DNA of 64,000 bases from positions 372,001 to 436,000 of the forward strand of contig NZ_AP018795.1 of the NCBI RefSeq assembly GCF_003966655.1, written 5' to 3'. Below are positions 45,690 through 55,190 of the stretch, piece after piece. This DNA is from Acidithiobacillus ferridurans. Its GTDB lineage: Bacteria; Pseudomonadota; Gammaproteobacteria; Acidithiobacillales; Acidithiobacillaceae. The position numbers were made by a program, and so were the translations under genes. Below the pieces are notes generated by a model. That model was given only the letters and a program-made list of their open reading frames with translations, made no database searches and had not been told where the DNA came from. Numbering within the stretch: position 1 is the stretch's first letter; every line of letters begins with the position of its first letter.

Positions 45690-48026
45690 TCAGCGTAACT
45701 CCAACTCACTGACGCCGCCACCGCCATGCTCTGGCCGCGCCATACGCCATAGGCTGACCCGAGGGTCTTGCTCGGCAAACTCGCGCACCATTTCTGCAAG
45801 CACCCCGTTGCCCTTACCATGCAGAATCTGGACCTGTCGACGACCGGCGGCTACGGCGCCATCCACATGACGACGTAGCGCCGCCAGGGCGTCTTCCCGA
45901 AGCTGTCCGCGCAAGTCCAGACGCCAGGGGTGCTCCTCGGGGGTAGCATACTGGGTGCTGCCGGTTTCGTTTGGGATCTGCAGCGCGGCGTCCACGGCAA
46001 ATTGTGCGGCGGGCACCCACAACTGCTTGCCCCGTAATTGAATCTGCACCCTGCGTTGTGCGGGGTCCGCACGCAGCACTTGGGTCACCTGCCGGAGCGG
46101 CAGAAACAAACCCCTGGCCCCCACCGCAGGCAGGCTGTCCACTCGCTGCTCCTCCGCCCGGAAGGGGACCTCCAGACGTTGCAAAGCGGCCGTTGCCGCC
46201 TGGGTATCCCTCCCGGACTTGAGCGCCGCAATGGCTTGCCGCACCTGCTGGCGCGCTGTTGCCAGTATATCTTCCCATTCGGCGCGGGCGGCGGCTGCGG
46301 CTTTGTCACGCTCCTGTCTCGCTGCCTCCAGTTCGCGTTCCAGGCGGCGGGCCACCCTGGTGGCTTCGTCACGCGCCAGTACGGCCTCGTCCATAGCCTG
46401 CCGGGCGGCCTGCAATAGGGTTCCCCGTTGCGCTTCCCAACGTTCCCAATCCTCCCGGTCATCGGCATAGAGTGCCTCGGCGCGGTTCATCAATGGTGCA
46501 GGCATCCCCACGCGACGGGCAATGACCAGGCCCTGGCTCGCGCCACCCACGCCCCACTGCAGACGGTAGGTGGGTTTCAACGACTCTGCATCAAAGCCCA
46601 TACCCGCCAGGGCTACACCCGCATGGCTCAGGGCATAACGCTTCATCACTTCCAAATGGCTCGTGAGCAGCGTGCAGCATTCGCCCGCCAGCAAGGCCTC
46701 TGCGACCGCCTGGGCCAGTGCGCCTCCTTCCCGCGGGTCGGTACCATTGCCCAGTTCGTCGAGAAGCACGAGACTGTGGGCGTCGGCATGCTCCAGCACT
46801 TCCCGAAGACGCTGCACCTGCGCCGAAAAGGTGGAAAGATCCGTGTGGATATCCTGGGCGTCGCCGATGACCGCAAAGCACTTCGGGAAATAACCCAATG
46901 TACCCTCCGCAGTTACCGGCAATCCCATGTAGGCCATCAGATGATTGAGTCCGAGTGCTTTCAGGATAGCCGTCTTGCCACCGGTATTGGGGCCAGTAAT
47001 GACCAGTTGCCGCGCGTCCGCCCCGAGACGCAGGGCGTTACCCACGACCTGCCCCGGATGGCGCAGACAAAGCAGCGGATGACGCAGGGCCTGCAGATCA
47101 AATGCCGCAGCCGCATCGACCTTGGGCAAAATCCCGCCACAGGCGTCCCCCAGTTCCAGTCCCGCCCGTACCGCATCCAGCCGGCCCATATGCCGCAGGG
47201 CGGCGGCAATACCCGGCGCTTCCAGCCCTACCGCTGCGCTCAGGGCACGAAGAATGCGCTCCTGCTCCTGAATTTCGGCACGCCGGTCCTGGACCAGTTG
47301 ATTATTCAGATCGACGGCTGCCAGCGGCTCCACAAAAAGAGTCTCACCACTTGCCGACCGGTCATGGACGATCACCTTGATACGCCCTTTATGGCTCGCT
47401 TTGAGCGGTAGCACATAACGCTCATTACGCTGCACGATGACCTGATCCTGCCAGTATTCCTGCCAGTCCCGATTACGCAGAAAGCCCTGCAGAAAACGCT
47501 GCAATTCGCTACGGCTGACCCGCAGGCGCTGGCGCAGAAGGGCGAGATCCGTACTCGCGGTATCCAGGAGCTCACCCTCCTCGTCCAACGCCACGCTGAG
47601 ACGGCGCAACAAGGCTACCGGGGGATCAAGCTCACCTGCCAGCCCGGTCAGGGCATCCCGAGTCTCGCGCAAAGCCGCGGCGTAGCCTTTCTGTGCCGTC
47701 AGCACATCGAGCACCGCGCGCAAATCTCGCCCGCTGAGCACAGCACCAGGGCGCTCTGCCAGAACCAGCAGAGTGTCGACATCGGGAAGATCAGAAACGG
47801 GGAGAAGAAAACCGGCGGAAAACCGCTGCGACAACCAGGCCAACCAATTCAAACGATCATGGATCTCCGCAAGCGGCACCCAGGGAGTAGTCGCCGCAAC
47901 ATGTCTGCGGCCATAGATGTGGCCACAATGCTGTGACCACGCGCTCTGCACATCACTGGCATCCAGAGCCCGCCAGAAGCTGTCCTGCCAAGGAACAACC
48001 CCGGCCACAGCCATGCCCCCGTCCAT
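45690..48026 (-). CDS. mutS2: MutS2-type ATPase/endonuclease
   Basis: MutS2 acts on recombination intermediates or on stalled ribosomes rather than mismatches. The 778-residue product has the MutS clamp/connector helices, Walker A VITGPNTGGKTAILKALGL, Walker B LVLLDELGNGTDPREG, a long charged coiled coil (about 520-620) and a C-terminal Smr domain (LDLRGQLREDALAALRRH...ILHGKGNGVL). The N-terminal mismatch-binding domain is absent, as in the family. ATG 48026 overlaps the yqeY stop by one base. Its insertion between yqeY and dnaG is less usual than the plain rpsU-dnaG-rpoD order. Confidence 0.88.
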   Translation of the reverse strand: MDGGMAVAGVVPWQDSFWRALDASDVQSAWSQHCGHIYGRRHVAATTPWVPLAEIHDRLNWLAWLSQRFSAGFLLPVSDLPDVDTLLVLAERPGAVLSGRDLRAVLDVLTAQKGYAAALRETRDALTGLAGELDPPVALLRRLSVALDEEGELLDTASTDLALLRQRLRVSRSELQRFLQGFLRNRDWQEYWQDQVIVQRNERYVLPLKASHKGRIKVIVHDRSASGETLFVEPLAAVDLNNQLVQDRRAEIQEQERILRALSAAVGLEAPGIAAALRHMGRLDAVRAGLELGDACGGILPKVDAAAAFDLQALRHPLLCLRHPGQVVGNALRLGADARQLVITGPNTGGKTAILKALGLNHLMAYMGLPVTAEGTLGYFPKCFAVIGDAQDIHTDLSTFSAQVQRLREVLEHADAHSLVLLDELGNGTDPREGGALAQAVAEALLAGECCTLLTSHLEVMKRYALSHAGVALAGMGFDAESLKPTYRLQWGVGGASQGLVIARRVGMPAPLMNRAEALYADDREDWERWEAQRGTLLQAARQAMDEAVLARDEATRVARRLERELEAARQERDKAAAAARAEWEDILATARQQVRQAIAALKSGRDTQAATAALQRLEVPFRAEEQRVDSLPAVGARGLFLPLRQVTQVLRADPAQRRVQIQLRGKQLWVPAAQFAVDAALQIPNETGSTQYATPEEHPWRLDLRGQLREDALAALRRHVDGAVAAGRRQVQILHGKGNGVLAEMVREFAEQDPRVSLWRMARPEHGGGGVSELELR

Positions 48027-48472
48027 CAACTGCCGAGGCGGGCCTTCACTTTATCCGCCACCACGGCCATATCCGCACGTCCCTGCATCTGCGGGCGCAG
48101 AAAGGTAAGTACCTTACCCATATCTCTAGGTCCGCTGGCCGCCACCGCTGTCATCGCCTCGTTGATCAACCCGTCAATCTCGCCGGGTGACAGCGCCTCC
48201 GGCAGATAGACTGCGAGAAAAAGAATTTCTGATTCTTCCTTTTCGGCAAGGTCCGGACGCCCACCGGCAAGAAACTGACTGGCAGAATCTTTGCGCTGCT
48301 TGATCAGCTTATCCACGATGCGCAACGCTTCAGCATCATCAAGCTCGCGGCGCTCGTCAATTTCCCGCTGTTTGATCGCCGCGAGGAGCATACGAATAGT
48401 CCCAAGACGCTCGGCTTCCCGGGCGCGCATGGCGGACTTCATATCCTCCTGGATGCGCTCACGTAATGTCAT
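48026..48472 (-). CDS. yqeY: GatB/YqeY-domain protein
   Basis: The 148-residue protein has the YqeY fold: LRERIQEDMKSAMRAREAERLGTIRMLLAAIKQREIDERRELDD at the N-terminus (core block RLGTIRMLLAAIKQREID) and the C-terminal helical GatB-like domain YLPEALSPGEIDGLINEAM...RPQMQGRADMAVV. The family may promote tRNA-dependent amidation but the exact role is unclear. It sits between rpsU and mutS2 with one-base overlaps on both sides. Confidence 0.92.
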   Translation of the reverse strand: MTLRERIQEDMKSAMRAREAERLGTIRMLLAAIKQREIDERRELDDAEALRIVDKLIKQRKDSASQFLAGGRPDLAEKEESEILFLAVYLPEALSPGEIDGLINEAMTAVAASGPRDMGKVLTFLRPQMQGRADMAVVADKVKARLGS

Positions 48473-48687
48473 CAGTAAAGCCGAACCAGACGCATGGACT
48501 GACGACGCATACGCTTCAACGCCCGCTTGCGGGCAGCAGCGGCCTTACGCTTGCGCTCTTCCGTGGGCTTTTCGTAGAATTCGCGACGTCTTACCTCGGT
48601 AAGGACACCTGCCTTTTCGCAGGAACGTTTGAAACGCCGCAATGCGACTTCGAAAGGCTCATTTTCTTTGACACGAACAGTTGGCAT
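48472..48687 (-). CDS. rpsU: Ribosomal protein bS21
   Basis: The 71-residue protein starts [27 protein letters not shown] and ends in a very basic [19 protein letters not shown] tail, as in S21. It is the first gene of the macromolecular synthesis cluster. ATG 48687 gives the family length; the open frame upstream is not part of it. Confidence 0.97.
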   Translation of the reverse strand: MPTVRVKENEPFEVALRRFKRSCEKAGVLTEVRRREFYEKPTEERKRKAAAARKRALKRMRRQSMRLVRLY

Positions 48688-48862
48688 AGAAGGATTCCGA
48701 CCTCTTTGGATAAGGGTAGCGAGAAAGGGGCCGATTATAGGCAGATCAACGACCAGAGTCAAAAATCCCCTGGCCGCCTGCGCCATGGCCCCACCGGAGT
48801 CGGCTCCCATCGGAAAACCAGCACCGTTGTTGCTAAAACCGCAAAACATTCGTTGCCAGCCC

Positions 48863-48893
48863 TTGACAGCCCGATCAAAAAGAATCCTAATAT
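48863..48893 (+). promoter_or_regulatory. Probable promoter of the alternative sigma gene
   Basis: TTGACA (48863-48868) with TAATAT (48888-48893) after a 19-nt spacer, or CTAATA after 18 nt. It lies about 80 nt before the sigma gene start. Confidence 0.45.
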
Positions 48894-48974
48894 ACGGATG
48901 GTTAAAGCGCTTTTAAAATAAAAAATTAGGCGATAATGTTACAACGCCTTGTAATCAGGATCGGGGAGGTAGTG

Positions 48975-49832
48975 ATGCACACCGAAGCCAGAGAGTTAGC
49001 GGGGTCAGACATTCCGGAGATGGGGCCTGTCACCGACCCGCCGCCTCTGAATGATTTCATGGACGACCAAAACAACGGGCCGTTTCTCAGCCAGAAGCAG
49101 GAACTGCAACTCATCCAGCGCTTGCGGCTGGGCGACGAGTGCGCCCGCGCCACACTGATCTCCGCGCACATGCCCTTGGTGCGGGCGGTCGCCAGGGGTT
49201 ATCGCAATAAAGGGCTCAGTCAGGAAGACCTCCTTCAAGAGGGTTACATGGGTCTGCTGCGTGCCTCCGACCGCTTTCAGGAAGGCCTCGGCACACGTTT
49301 CTCCAGTTATGCGACCTGGTGGGTCCGCGAGGCGATGCAGCGGGCCCTCATCCGTTCCCGCTTCATCCGCCTGCCCGATTACCTTGCCAAGTCCCTGCAC
49401 GCTTATATGCAGCGCGGAGCGGAGGAAGACAGCGACGCCGATGTGCGCAGGGAGCAGCGGCGTGAAGCCCTAGGGGTGCGCGAGAGCACCATGCGCGCCC
49501 TGGATTTCGCCGACATCCGCGTCTTCTCGCTCGACGAGGAAACATCCGACGGACCGGGCCGCATGGAACAGGTGACCGGTGACGTTGCCAGTCCGGACAG
49601 CGACTATGACCATGATGCCATCTGCAAGGCACTACGGGAACACCTGACCGAACTCAATGAAAAACAACGGGAGGTCATGGTCTTTCGCTACGGCATGCAT
49701 GGTGACGCGCCCATGACCCTGGAAGCCGTCGCCGAGCGCATGGGCGTCAGTCGCGAGGCGGTAAGACAGTTGCAGGTGCGGGCCCTGACCCGCCTGCGTC
49801 AGTCGTTGAGCGAGAGCGGCTGGGGTTGCTGA
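48975..49832 (+). CDS. Sigma-70 family alternative sigma factor (RpoS/RpoH-like)
   Basis: The 285-residue factor lacks region 1.1. Region 2 reads LVRAVARGYRNKGLSQEDLLQEGYMGLLRASDRF with SSYATWWVREAMQRAL (core recognition block), region 3 is short, and region 4 reads LNEKQREVMVFRYGMHGDAPMTLEAVAERMGVSREAVRQLQVRAL (core block MGVSREAVRQLQ). Size and layout are between RpoS and RpoH, and I cannot place it firmly. ATG 48975 follows GGGGAGG. It is divergent from rpsU and overlaps the rdgB 3' end by 34 bp. Confidence 0.85.
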   Translation: MHTEARELAGSDIPEMGPVTDPPPLNDFMDDQNNGPFLSQKQELQLIQRLRLGDECARATLISAHMPLVRAVARGYRNKGLSQEDLLQEGYMGLLRASDRFQEGLGTRFSSYATWWVREAMQRALIRSRFIRLPDYLAKSLHAYMQRGAEEDSDADVRREQRREALGVRESTMRALDFADIRVFSLDEETSDGPGRMEQVTGDVASPDSDYDHDAICKALREHLTELNEKQREVMVFRYGMHGDAPMTLEAVAERMGVSREAVRQLQVRALTRLRQSLSESGWGC

Positions 49833-50422
49833 CGCTCCGCCAGCAAACCCAGCAGCCTGCGTAAGGCCGCCGCCCTGTGGCTGTGTTCGTTTTTTTTCTT
49901 CAGGCTCCACTGCGCCGCGCTGCCAGATCCTTGCGTGGGCCAAAACAAAGGATCGTAGCCAAACCCCCCATCGCCGGCAGGACGCTCACCAATAGTCCCT
50001 CTCCAAAAGCCTTGGGCTACCAGTGGCGAAGGGTCGGCGGCAAATTCCAGAAAAACCATGCAAGTCACGTAATAGGCAGCACGGGCCTCGCCCCGCGCCT
50101 CGGCCAGCATGCTCAGCAACTTGGCGTTATTGGCTGCGTCGCTGGCGTCCGGGCCGGCATAGCGCGCGGAGTAAATACCGGGTGCCCCCTGGAGATAGGG
50201 CACACAAAGCCCGGAATCTTCGGCGAGCGCCGCCATACCACTTTGCGAGGCTGCGTGACGTGCCTTGAGCAATGCATTTTCCACAAAGGTAGTGCCCGTT
50301 TCTTCAATGCCGGCGATGCCCAGTTCCGTCTGGCTGACGAGCGCGAAGCCACGGGCGGCAAGCAGCGGTTGCAACTCTCGTAATTTGCCTGCATTACTCG
50401 TGGCCAGCAACAAGGGCGTCAT
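49799..50422 (-). CDS. rdgB: XTP/dITP pyrophosphatase
   Basis: RdgB hydrolyses ITP, dITP and XTP to keep them out of nucleic acids. The 207-residue product starts [21 protein letters not shown] (nucleotide-binding SNAGK) and has [43 protein letters not shown] and [15 protein letters not shown] 50422 overlaps the rph stop by 4 nt. The pair rph-rdgB is common. Confidence 0.95.
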   Translation of the reverse strand: MTPLLLATSNAGKLRELQPLLAARGFALVSQTELGIAGIEETGTTFVENALLKARHAASQSGMAALAEDSGLCVPYLQGAPGIYSARYAGPDASDAANNAKLLSMLAEARGEARAAYYVTCMVFLEFAADPSPLVAQGFWRGTIGERPAGDGGFGYDPLFWPTQGSGSAAQWSLKKKNEHSHRAAALRRLLGLLAERQQPQPLSLND

Positions 50423-51147
50423 GAACGGGCTTCCGGACACTCCTGATGCTGACGGGCCACCAATTCGGCGATCCCCTTGCGCGCCAGAGCCAGCATTTCA
50501 GCCATCTGCTCCGCACTGAACACCGCGCCCTCCGCGGTTCCCTGTACTTCCACAAAGGCGCCAGCGCCGGTCATCACCACATTCATATCCACATCGGCAT
50601 TGCTGTCTTCGGCATAGTCGAGATCCAGCACTGCCTGTCCCTGGTAAACACCCACCGAGACAGCGGCCACCCAGTCCCGCAGGGGATTATTCTGAAGCCG
50701 CCCCGCAACACGCAGATGCTGGATGGCATCGGCTACCGCCAGACAAGCGCCGGTAATGCTGGCGGTGCGGGTTCCGCCATCGGCCTGAAGCACATCACAA
50801 TCCACCCAGATAGTGCGTTCGCCTAAAGCTTGCAGATCCACGGCGGCGCGCAGACTGCGCCCGATAAGGCGTTGGATTTCATGGGTGCGCCCACCGATAC
50901 GGCCTTTGGCGGACTCCCGTGCCACCCGCTCCCGGGTGGCACGCGGCAACATGCTGTATTCCGCCGTCACCCACCCCTTGCCCGCGCCGCGCAGGAAGGG
51001 CGGTACCTTTTCTTCGACGCTGGCGGTGCATAGCACCTTGGTATCGCCGCAGGCTATCAGCACCGAACCTTCAGCATGCTTGGTAAAATTTCTGGTGACT
51101 TGTACCGGACGCAAGGCGTCTGCATTTCTTCCGCTAGGACGTATCAT
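50419..51147 (-). CDS. rph: Ribonuclease PH
   Basis: RNase PH trims tRNA 3' ends by phosphorolysis. The 242-residue product begins [21 protein letters not shown] and has [42 protein letters not shown] (core block [12 protein letters not shown]), [34 protein letters not shown] and [22 protein letters not shown] 51147 is the family start; the open frame upstream is unrelated. Confidence 0.96.
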   Translation of the reverse strand: MIRPSGRNADALRPVQVTRNFTKHAEGSVLIACGDTKVLCTASVEEKVPPFLRGAGKGWVTAEYSMLPRATRERVARESAKGRIGGRTHEIQRLIGRSLRAAVDLQALGERTIWVDCDVLQADGGTRTASITGACLAVADAIQHLRVAGRLQNNPLRDWVAAVSVGVYQGQAVLDLDYAEDSNADVDMNVVMTGAGAFVEVQGTAEGAVFSAEQMAEMLALARKGIAELVARQHQECPEARS

Positions 51148-51286
51148 GGGAATACTCGTTGTAGGTGGTGAGGCATTGTATCGTGAGGAGGCGGGAGGAT
51201 TCAAAATGCGGCGCTGCGCAGCACTGTCCCTCATCCCTCTTCCCCCCCTATAATGATAAAAAGTCCGCTTCTCAGAGGAATAAACC

Positions 51287-51781
51287 ATGTCCGGCATTGA
51301 CCACATAGAAATCGCCCAGTTTCTCAAACAACATCATCTGGCTCAGTCTCTGACCATCAGCGAAATCCAGACTCTCGCAGAATACGTCACCCACGCCCAA
51401 TTTCATCTGGATCAGGTGATTGCCGAATGGGGCTCTCTGGGAGAGGCGCTGTTCTTCTGCGTCAAGGGCGAAATGGCCATCGTTCACCACACAGCCGACG
51501 GCGACGAAGTAGAAGTGGTCCGGGTGCGTGACGGAGAAATGGCCGGAGAGATGTCCTTTTTTGACCGTCAGCCACGTAGCGCCCGAATCATTGCCAAAAG
51601 CGAAGACACCCAGGTGCTGGTCCTGACCCGCGCCCGGTACCAGCGCCTGAAGGTGGAAAAGCCGTACATCACCGTCAATATTCTGGAGCAGGCCATCATC
51701 AGCCTGGACCATTTGTTCCGCAATCTTTCTCAGGGCTACACGGACTTCTCTACCTATATTTATGGCAAGGGCAAGCGCTAG
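51287..51781 (+). CDS. Cyclic-nucleotide-binding-domain protein (no DNA-binding domain)
   Basis: The 164-residue protein consists of a single cNMP-binding beta-roll ([29 protein letters not shown] then [22 protein letters not shown]) and a C-terminal helix. The phosphate-binding cassette reads [13 protein letters not shown], which keeps the E and R of cAMP-type cassettes. There is no helix-turn-helix, so it is not a Crp-type factor by itself. The partner is unknown. An AGAGGAA ribosome site precedes ATG 51287. Confidence 0.8.
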   Translation: MSGIDHIEIAQFLKQHHLAQSLTISEIQTLAEYVTHAQFHLDQVIAEWGSLGEALFFCVKGEMAIVHHTADGDEVEVVRVRDGEMAGEMSFFDRQPRSARIIAKSEDTQVLVLTRARYQRLKVEKPYITVNILEQAIISLDHLFRNLSQGYTDFSTYIYGKGKR

Positions 51782-51807
51782 ATTTTGTCGCCGCCCAGCG
51801 CTTTTCC

Positions 51808-52365
51808 CTACGCGCCGTCGCGCTGGCTGAGCAACTCCGCAATCCGGCGCAAACGCTCCAGAGGATCCTGAAGAACCAGCAACTGCTGCTTTTCTTCGGG
51901 GGAGGCGGGCAGTGCCTGTGCCAGGATCATTCCGGCGCTACTGGCGTCTATCCCGGCGGCAGGCACCTTGCCGATCAAATCTTCCAGAATGGCGTGCAAC
52001 GGCTGACTTTCCCGATCCATTGGCACAATGGGCTCTTCGGCCCAGGGGTGGATAGAAGCCATCGCCAGTTGTCCCTCATAACGCCAGTCCTGAATGGTGA
52101 AACGTTTCTGGCCGCGCACCTGAATCTGGAGAATGCCGGCCTCTCCCCCCCAATCCACAATACGTGCCAGGGTACCCACCAATTCCGGCTCGGCGTGGCC
52201 ATCGCCCCGGGGGTGGCTAAGGCAAATGCCAAAATCCCGACCCTGCCGCAGTGAGGCGCTGATCATGTCCAGATAACGTGGCTCAAAAATACGCAGCCCT
52301 AATAAAGCCTTGGGGAAAAGTACCGTTCGGAGTAAAAATAGGGGCGTCCAGTCCGTATCCGTCAC
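51808..52365 (-). CDS. Lon substrate-binding-domain protein
   Basis: The 185-residue protein is a stand-alone N-terminal domain of Lon protease: PLFLLRTVLFPKALLGLRIFEPRYLDMIS, GTLARIVDW, LQIQVRGQKRFTI and a C-terminal helical part. Such proteins have no protease domain and their role is unclear. It is divergent from hemW, with 24 nt between starts. Confidence 0.87.
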   Translation of the reverse strand: MTDTDWTPLFLLRTVLFPKALLGLRIFEPRYLDMISASLRQGRDFGICLSHPRGDGHAEPELVGTLARIVDWGGEAGILQIQVRGQKRFTIQDWRYEGQLAMASIHPWAEEPIVPMDRESQPLHAILEDLIGKVPAAGIDASSAGMILAQALPASPEEKQQLLVLQDPLERLRRIAELLSQRDGA

Positions 52366-52389
52366 CTGTCACACCTCTCGCGAGTACCC

Positions 52390-53547
52390 ATGAACCCCAC
52401 CCTGAAACCACCGTCGTCGTATTCGCTCTACGTACATCTGCCTTGGTGCAAGGCCAAGTGCCCCTATTGCGATTTCAATTCCCACGCGGCCGACCGCATC
52501 CCGGCAGAACGCTATCTGGCTGCATTGATCGCCGATCTGGACCGCGAACTGCCGCGCATCTGGGGACGCCATGTGCGGACTGTTTTTATCGGTGGCGGCA
52601 CCCCCAGCCTCTTTCCACCAGAAATCATCGACCGCCTGATCTCCGCGATCCGCGCCCGCCTGCGGCCGCACTCCCATATGGAAATCACCCTGGAGGCCAA
52701 CCCGGGAGCGATAGAGGCAGCCTCTTTCCGCGCCTTCCGGGAGGTGGGCATCACCCGGCTCTCCTTAGGCGTCCAGTCTTTCCATGACGATTCTCTGCAA
52801 CGCCTCGGACGTATCCACGATGCCGCCGCAGCCCACCGGGCCGTGGAACTCGCCATCGCGGCTGAATTCGAGAGCTATAATCTCGATCTCATCTTTGCCC
52901 TGCCGGGGCAGGATCTCGCCGCGGCGCAGGCCGATCTGCGCGCGGCGTTGGACTATGCACCCCCTCATCTGTCCCTCTATCAACTCACGCTGGAGGCCGG
53001 AACCCCATTTTCGACTCATCCACCCGCCGATCTGCCGGACAGCGACCAGGCCGCCGACATGGAAGATATCCTGCGCCGGCAACTCCGGGAGTCCGGCATG
53101 GAGCGCTACGAAATATCCGCGCATGCCCGGCCCGGTCATCGCTGCCAGCACAACCGCAACTACTGGCTTTATGGTGACTATATCGGCATCGGCGCCGGAG
53201 CGCACGGCAAAATCACCCTTCCCGAAGGCATCTGGCGCAGCTGCAAACCCAGCCGCCCTGAAAGTTATATGGACGATGCGCTCAGTGTTCTCGACATCCT
53301 CGGCGACCGGGAGCCGATTTTACCCGCCGACAGGCCCTTCGAGTTCATGCTCAACGCGTTGCGCCTGACCGACGGCTTCCCGGTGGCGCTCTTCCCGGAA
53401 CGGACCGGCCTGTCTCTACCGCTTATTCAACCGCTACTCCGCCGGGCCGAACGCGACGGGCTGGTGGTCATGGAAGATGACATCCTGCGACCTACCGCGC
53501 TCGGGCTCAACTTCTATAATGACCTCTGCGTGCGTTTCGTACCGTGA
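52390..53547 (+). CDS. hemW: Radical SAM haem chaperone HemW
   Basis: HemW is a radical-SAM protein that binds and passes on haem; it lacks coproporphyrinogen dehydrogenase activity. The 385-residue product has the cluster motif C20-x3-C24-x2-C27 (CKAKCPYCDFN), the GGGTPSLF loop, EANPG, RLSLGVQSF and YEISAHARPGHRCQHNRNYW. The last segment carries the HNxxYW motif of HemW. The cysteine immediately N-terminal of the motif typical for true HemN is absent. Confidence 0.92.
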   Translation: MNPTLKPPSSYSLYVHLPWCKAKCPYCDFNSHAADRIPAERYLAALIADLDRELPRIWGRHVRTVFIGGGTPSLFPPEIIDRLISAIRARLRPHSHMEITLEANPGAIEAASFRAFREVGITRLSLGVQSFHDDSLQRLGRIHDAAAAHRAVELAIAAEFESYNLDLIFALPGQDLAAAQADLRAALDYAPPHLSLYQLTLEAGTPFSTHPPADLPDSDQAADMEDILRRQLRESGMERYEISAHARPGHRCQHNRNYWLYGDYIGIGAGAHGKITLPEGIWRSCKPSRPESYMDDALSVLDILGDREPILPADRPFEFMLNALRLTDGFPVALFPERTGLSLPLIQPLLRRAERDGLVVMEDDILRPTALGLNFYNDLCVRFVP

Positions 53548-53561
53548 TAACGGCGCCTTAC

Positions 53562-53873
53562 TCAGCCCCGTCCCACCGTCCTGGCTTCGTGGCCGGCGAT
53601 CGAGCCTTCGCTGAACAAATAGGCATGCAATTCCTTATCCAGACGCGGCATTTTGCGGCGCAGCCACTCGAGGACCATAGCAGCATGTTCAATTTCTTCA
53701 TCTCGGTTGTGTTCCAGCACCTGCCTGAGAATAGGATCGGTGCAGGCATCCGCGCGCTGCTGGTACCAGTCAACCGCCTCAAACTCCTCCATGAGCGAAG
53801 AAATGGCTCGGTGGATATCTATGGTTTCAGGAGACAGAGACTCGGGGGATTCATGCAACGCTTCATGTGCCAT
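53562..53873 (-). CDS. Encapsulin-type ferritin-like protein (EncFtn family)
   Basis: The 103-residue two-helix protein matches encapsulated ferritins: SPETIDIHRAISSLMEEFEAVDWYQQRADACTDPILRQVLEHNRDEEIEHAAMVLEWLRRKMP (core blocks MEEFEAVDWYQQR and NRDEEIEHAAM). The iron ligands E in MEEFE and E/H in EEIEHA are present. In known systems the protein sits in an encapsulin shell and carries a C-terminal targeting tag. Here the tail ends EARTVGRG, only partly like the LTVGSLR tag, and no encapsulin gene is nearby. ATG 53873 follows AAGGAG. It converges on hemW. Confidence 0.82.
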   Translation of the reverse strand: MAHEALHESPESLSPETIDIHRAISSLMEEFEAVDWYQQRADACTDPILRQVLEHNRDEEIEHAAMVLEWLRRKMPRLDKELHAYLFSEGSIAGHEARTVGRG

Positions 53874-53896
53874 GATCGGCTCCTTGGGGCAGTCTG

Positions 53897-54691
53897 GTGA
53901 AACATCCTTCAGATCATAGTCCAAAGTTTGGGCAAGACCAAAGTACCCCCCGCTTTGGGCTTGCCCGCATCCTGTCCAAAGCGGGGCTGTGTTCCCGGAC
54001 CGTTGCGGTGGAATGGATTCGTGCCGGGCGGGTAGAGGTAGACGGTCGCCGGATCCTCGATCCCGAGGCACGCTTCCCTCTGTCCAACCCCGGTATCCGG
54101 ATCGATGGTCTCGACATCACCGCCAGCACCCGCCAGGTTTTGCTGCTACACAAGCCGCGTGGCGTTCTTACTACTCGCCGGGATGAAAAAGGACGTGCCA
54201 CCGTATACGACCTGCTGCCCGGGAGTCCATGGCTGGCCCCCGTCGGACGCCTGGATCAGGCCAGCTCCGGCTTGCTGCTTTTCAGCAACGATCCACACTG
54301 GGCACAACGACTGCTGGATCCGGATCAGCATGTGGCCAAGACCTATCATGTGCAGATTCGCCCGCCTCTCTCTACTGACGCCGTAGCCCAACTCGCGGCG
54401 GACTCCGTGCTCGACGGCGAACCGTGCCTGCCGATGCAGATCAGGGAGTTACGCTGCGGTGGCAAAACCCAATGGCTGGAGTTTGTCTTGCAGGAAGGAC
54501 GCAATCGCCAGATTCGGCGCCTCCTTGCCGCCTGTGATAGGGAAGTGTTACGACTGATTCGTGTAGCGGTGGGAAATCTGCCTCTCGGCGAACTGCGGGC
54601 CGGCGAATGGCGCTGGTTGCGTAGTGATGAGGAAGAGTTGCTACGTCAGACGCCCACGCCCCGTGATACCCACTGCCTACCGCCGGAATGA
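53897..54691 (+). CDS. rRNA pseudouridine synthase, RluB/RsuA family
   Basis: The 264-residue enzyme has an N-terminal S4 RNA-binding domain (FGLARILSKAGLCSRTVAVEWIRAGRVEVDGR) and an RsuA-type catalytic domain with LHKPRGVLTTRRD, the catalytic aspartate in VGRLDQASSGLLLFSND, and LQEGRNRQIRRLLAACD. It probably modifies a uridine in 23S or 16S rRNA; RluB is the nearest guess. The start is GTG 53897 with a weak ribosome site. It is divergent from the EncFtn gene with 23 nt between starts. Confidence 0.87.
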   Translation: MKHPSDHSPKFGQDQSTPRFGLARILSKAGLCSRTVAVEWIRAGRVEVDGRRILDPEARFPLSNPGIRIDGLDITASTRQVLLLHKPRGVLTTRRDEKGRATVYDLLPGSPWLAPVGRLDQASSGLLLFSNDPHWAQRLLDPDQHVAKTYHVQIRPPLSTDAVAQLAADSVLDGEPCLPMQIRELRCGGKTQWLEFVLQEGRNRQIRRLLAACDREVLRLIRVAVGNLPLGELRAGEWRWLRSDEEELLRQTPTPRDTHCLPPE

Positions 54692-54806
54692 ACCTGGCGG
54701 AGCCTTATGGCGCATAAGCCTCCCTATATTAGATATCTATGGTATTTACAGATCAATAGAATCAGTGTATGTTAGAACTGTCTTATTTACTGATGAGGAT
54801 GATGCC

Positions 54807-54965
54807 ATGGAACAGGAAATGGAACAGGAATTCGAGCTCATCTCCCTAATTTATCAGCTGGAAGAAGCAGGATACTGTTTTGCTGATGTCTCGGATGAGC
54901 AACTTCAACAAGCATTTTCAGACGGCCGGGACCTGCGGGATCTAGCCGTCTTGCGTTCTGCCTGA
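54807..54965 (+). CDS. Small acidic hypothetical protein
   Basis: The 52-residue protein is rich in Glu and Gln at the start (MEQEMEQEFELISLIYQLEEAGYCFADVSDEQLQQAF) and forms two likely helices. ATG 54807 follows GAGGAT. A strong terminator ends the unit, so it is probably a true monocistronic gene. No family is recognised. Confidence 0.5.
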   Translation: MEQEMEQEFELISLIYQLEEAGYCFADVSDEQLQQAFSDGRDLRDLAVLRSA

Positions 54966-54989
54966 GCGCCTACTGTCTGACCTCTGACC

Positions 54990-55014
54990 AGCCGGCCTGC
55001 GGGCCGGCTTTCTT
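54990..55014 (+). terminator. Rho-independent terminator
   Basis: AGCCGGCC-TGC-GGGCCGGCT is a GC-rich stem followed by TTCTT, just downstream of the 52-residue protein gene. Confidence 0.7.
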
Positions 55015-55084
55015 ATGACGACCAGGTGGTGTCTCACACCATGAAGCCGCAGGTCTTGCCAGACCGTGGCACCCACCTTATAGT

Positions 55085-55099
55085 GACCGAACGGTCGGT
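55085..55099. promoter_or_regulatory. Possible TetR-type operator before the exporter gene
   Basis: GACCGAACGGTC is a near-perfect inverted repeat (GACCG-AA-CGGTC), extended by a second TCGGT. Such sites are typical for TetR-family repressors of efflux pumps. No tetR gene lies beside it. Confidence 0.35.
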
Positions 55100-55190
55100 A
55101 TCCGGGCGGGCGCATTCGTCGGACCGGCGTCGGTGTGCGCAAAGCGGATCGGTACTTGCGGGACCATCCGCCCCAGAGAGGAGCCCATCC

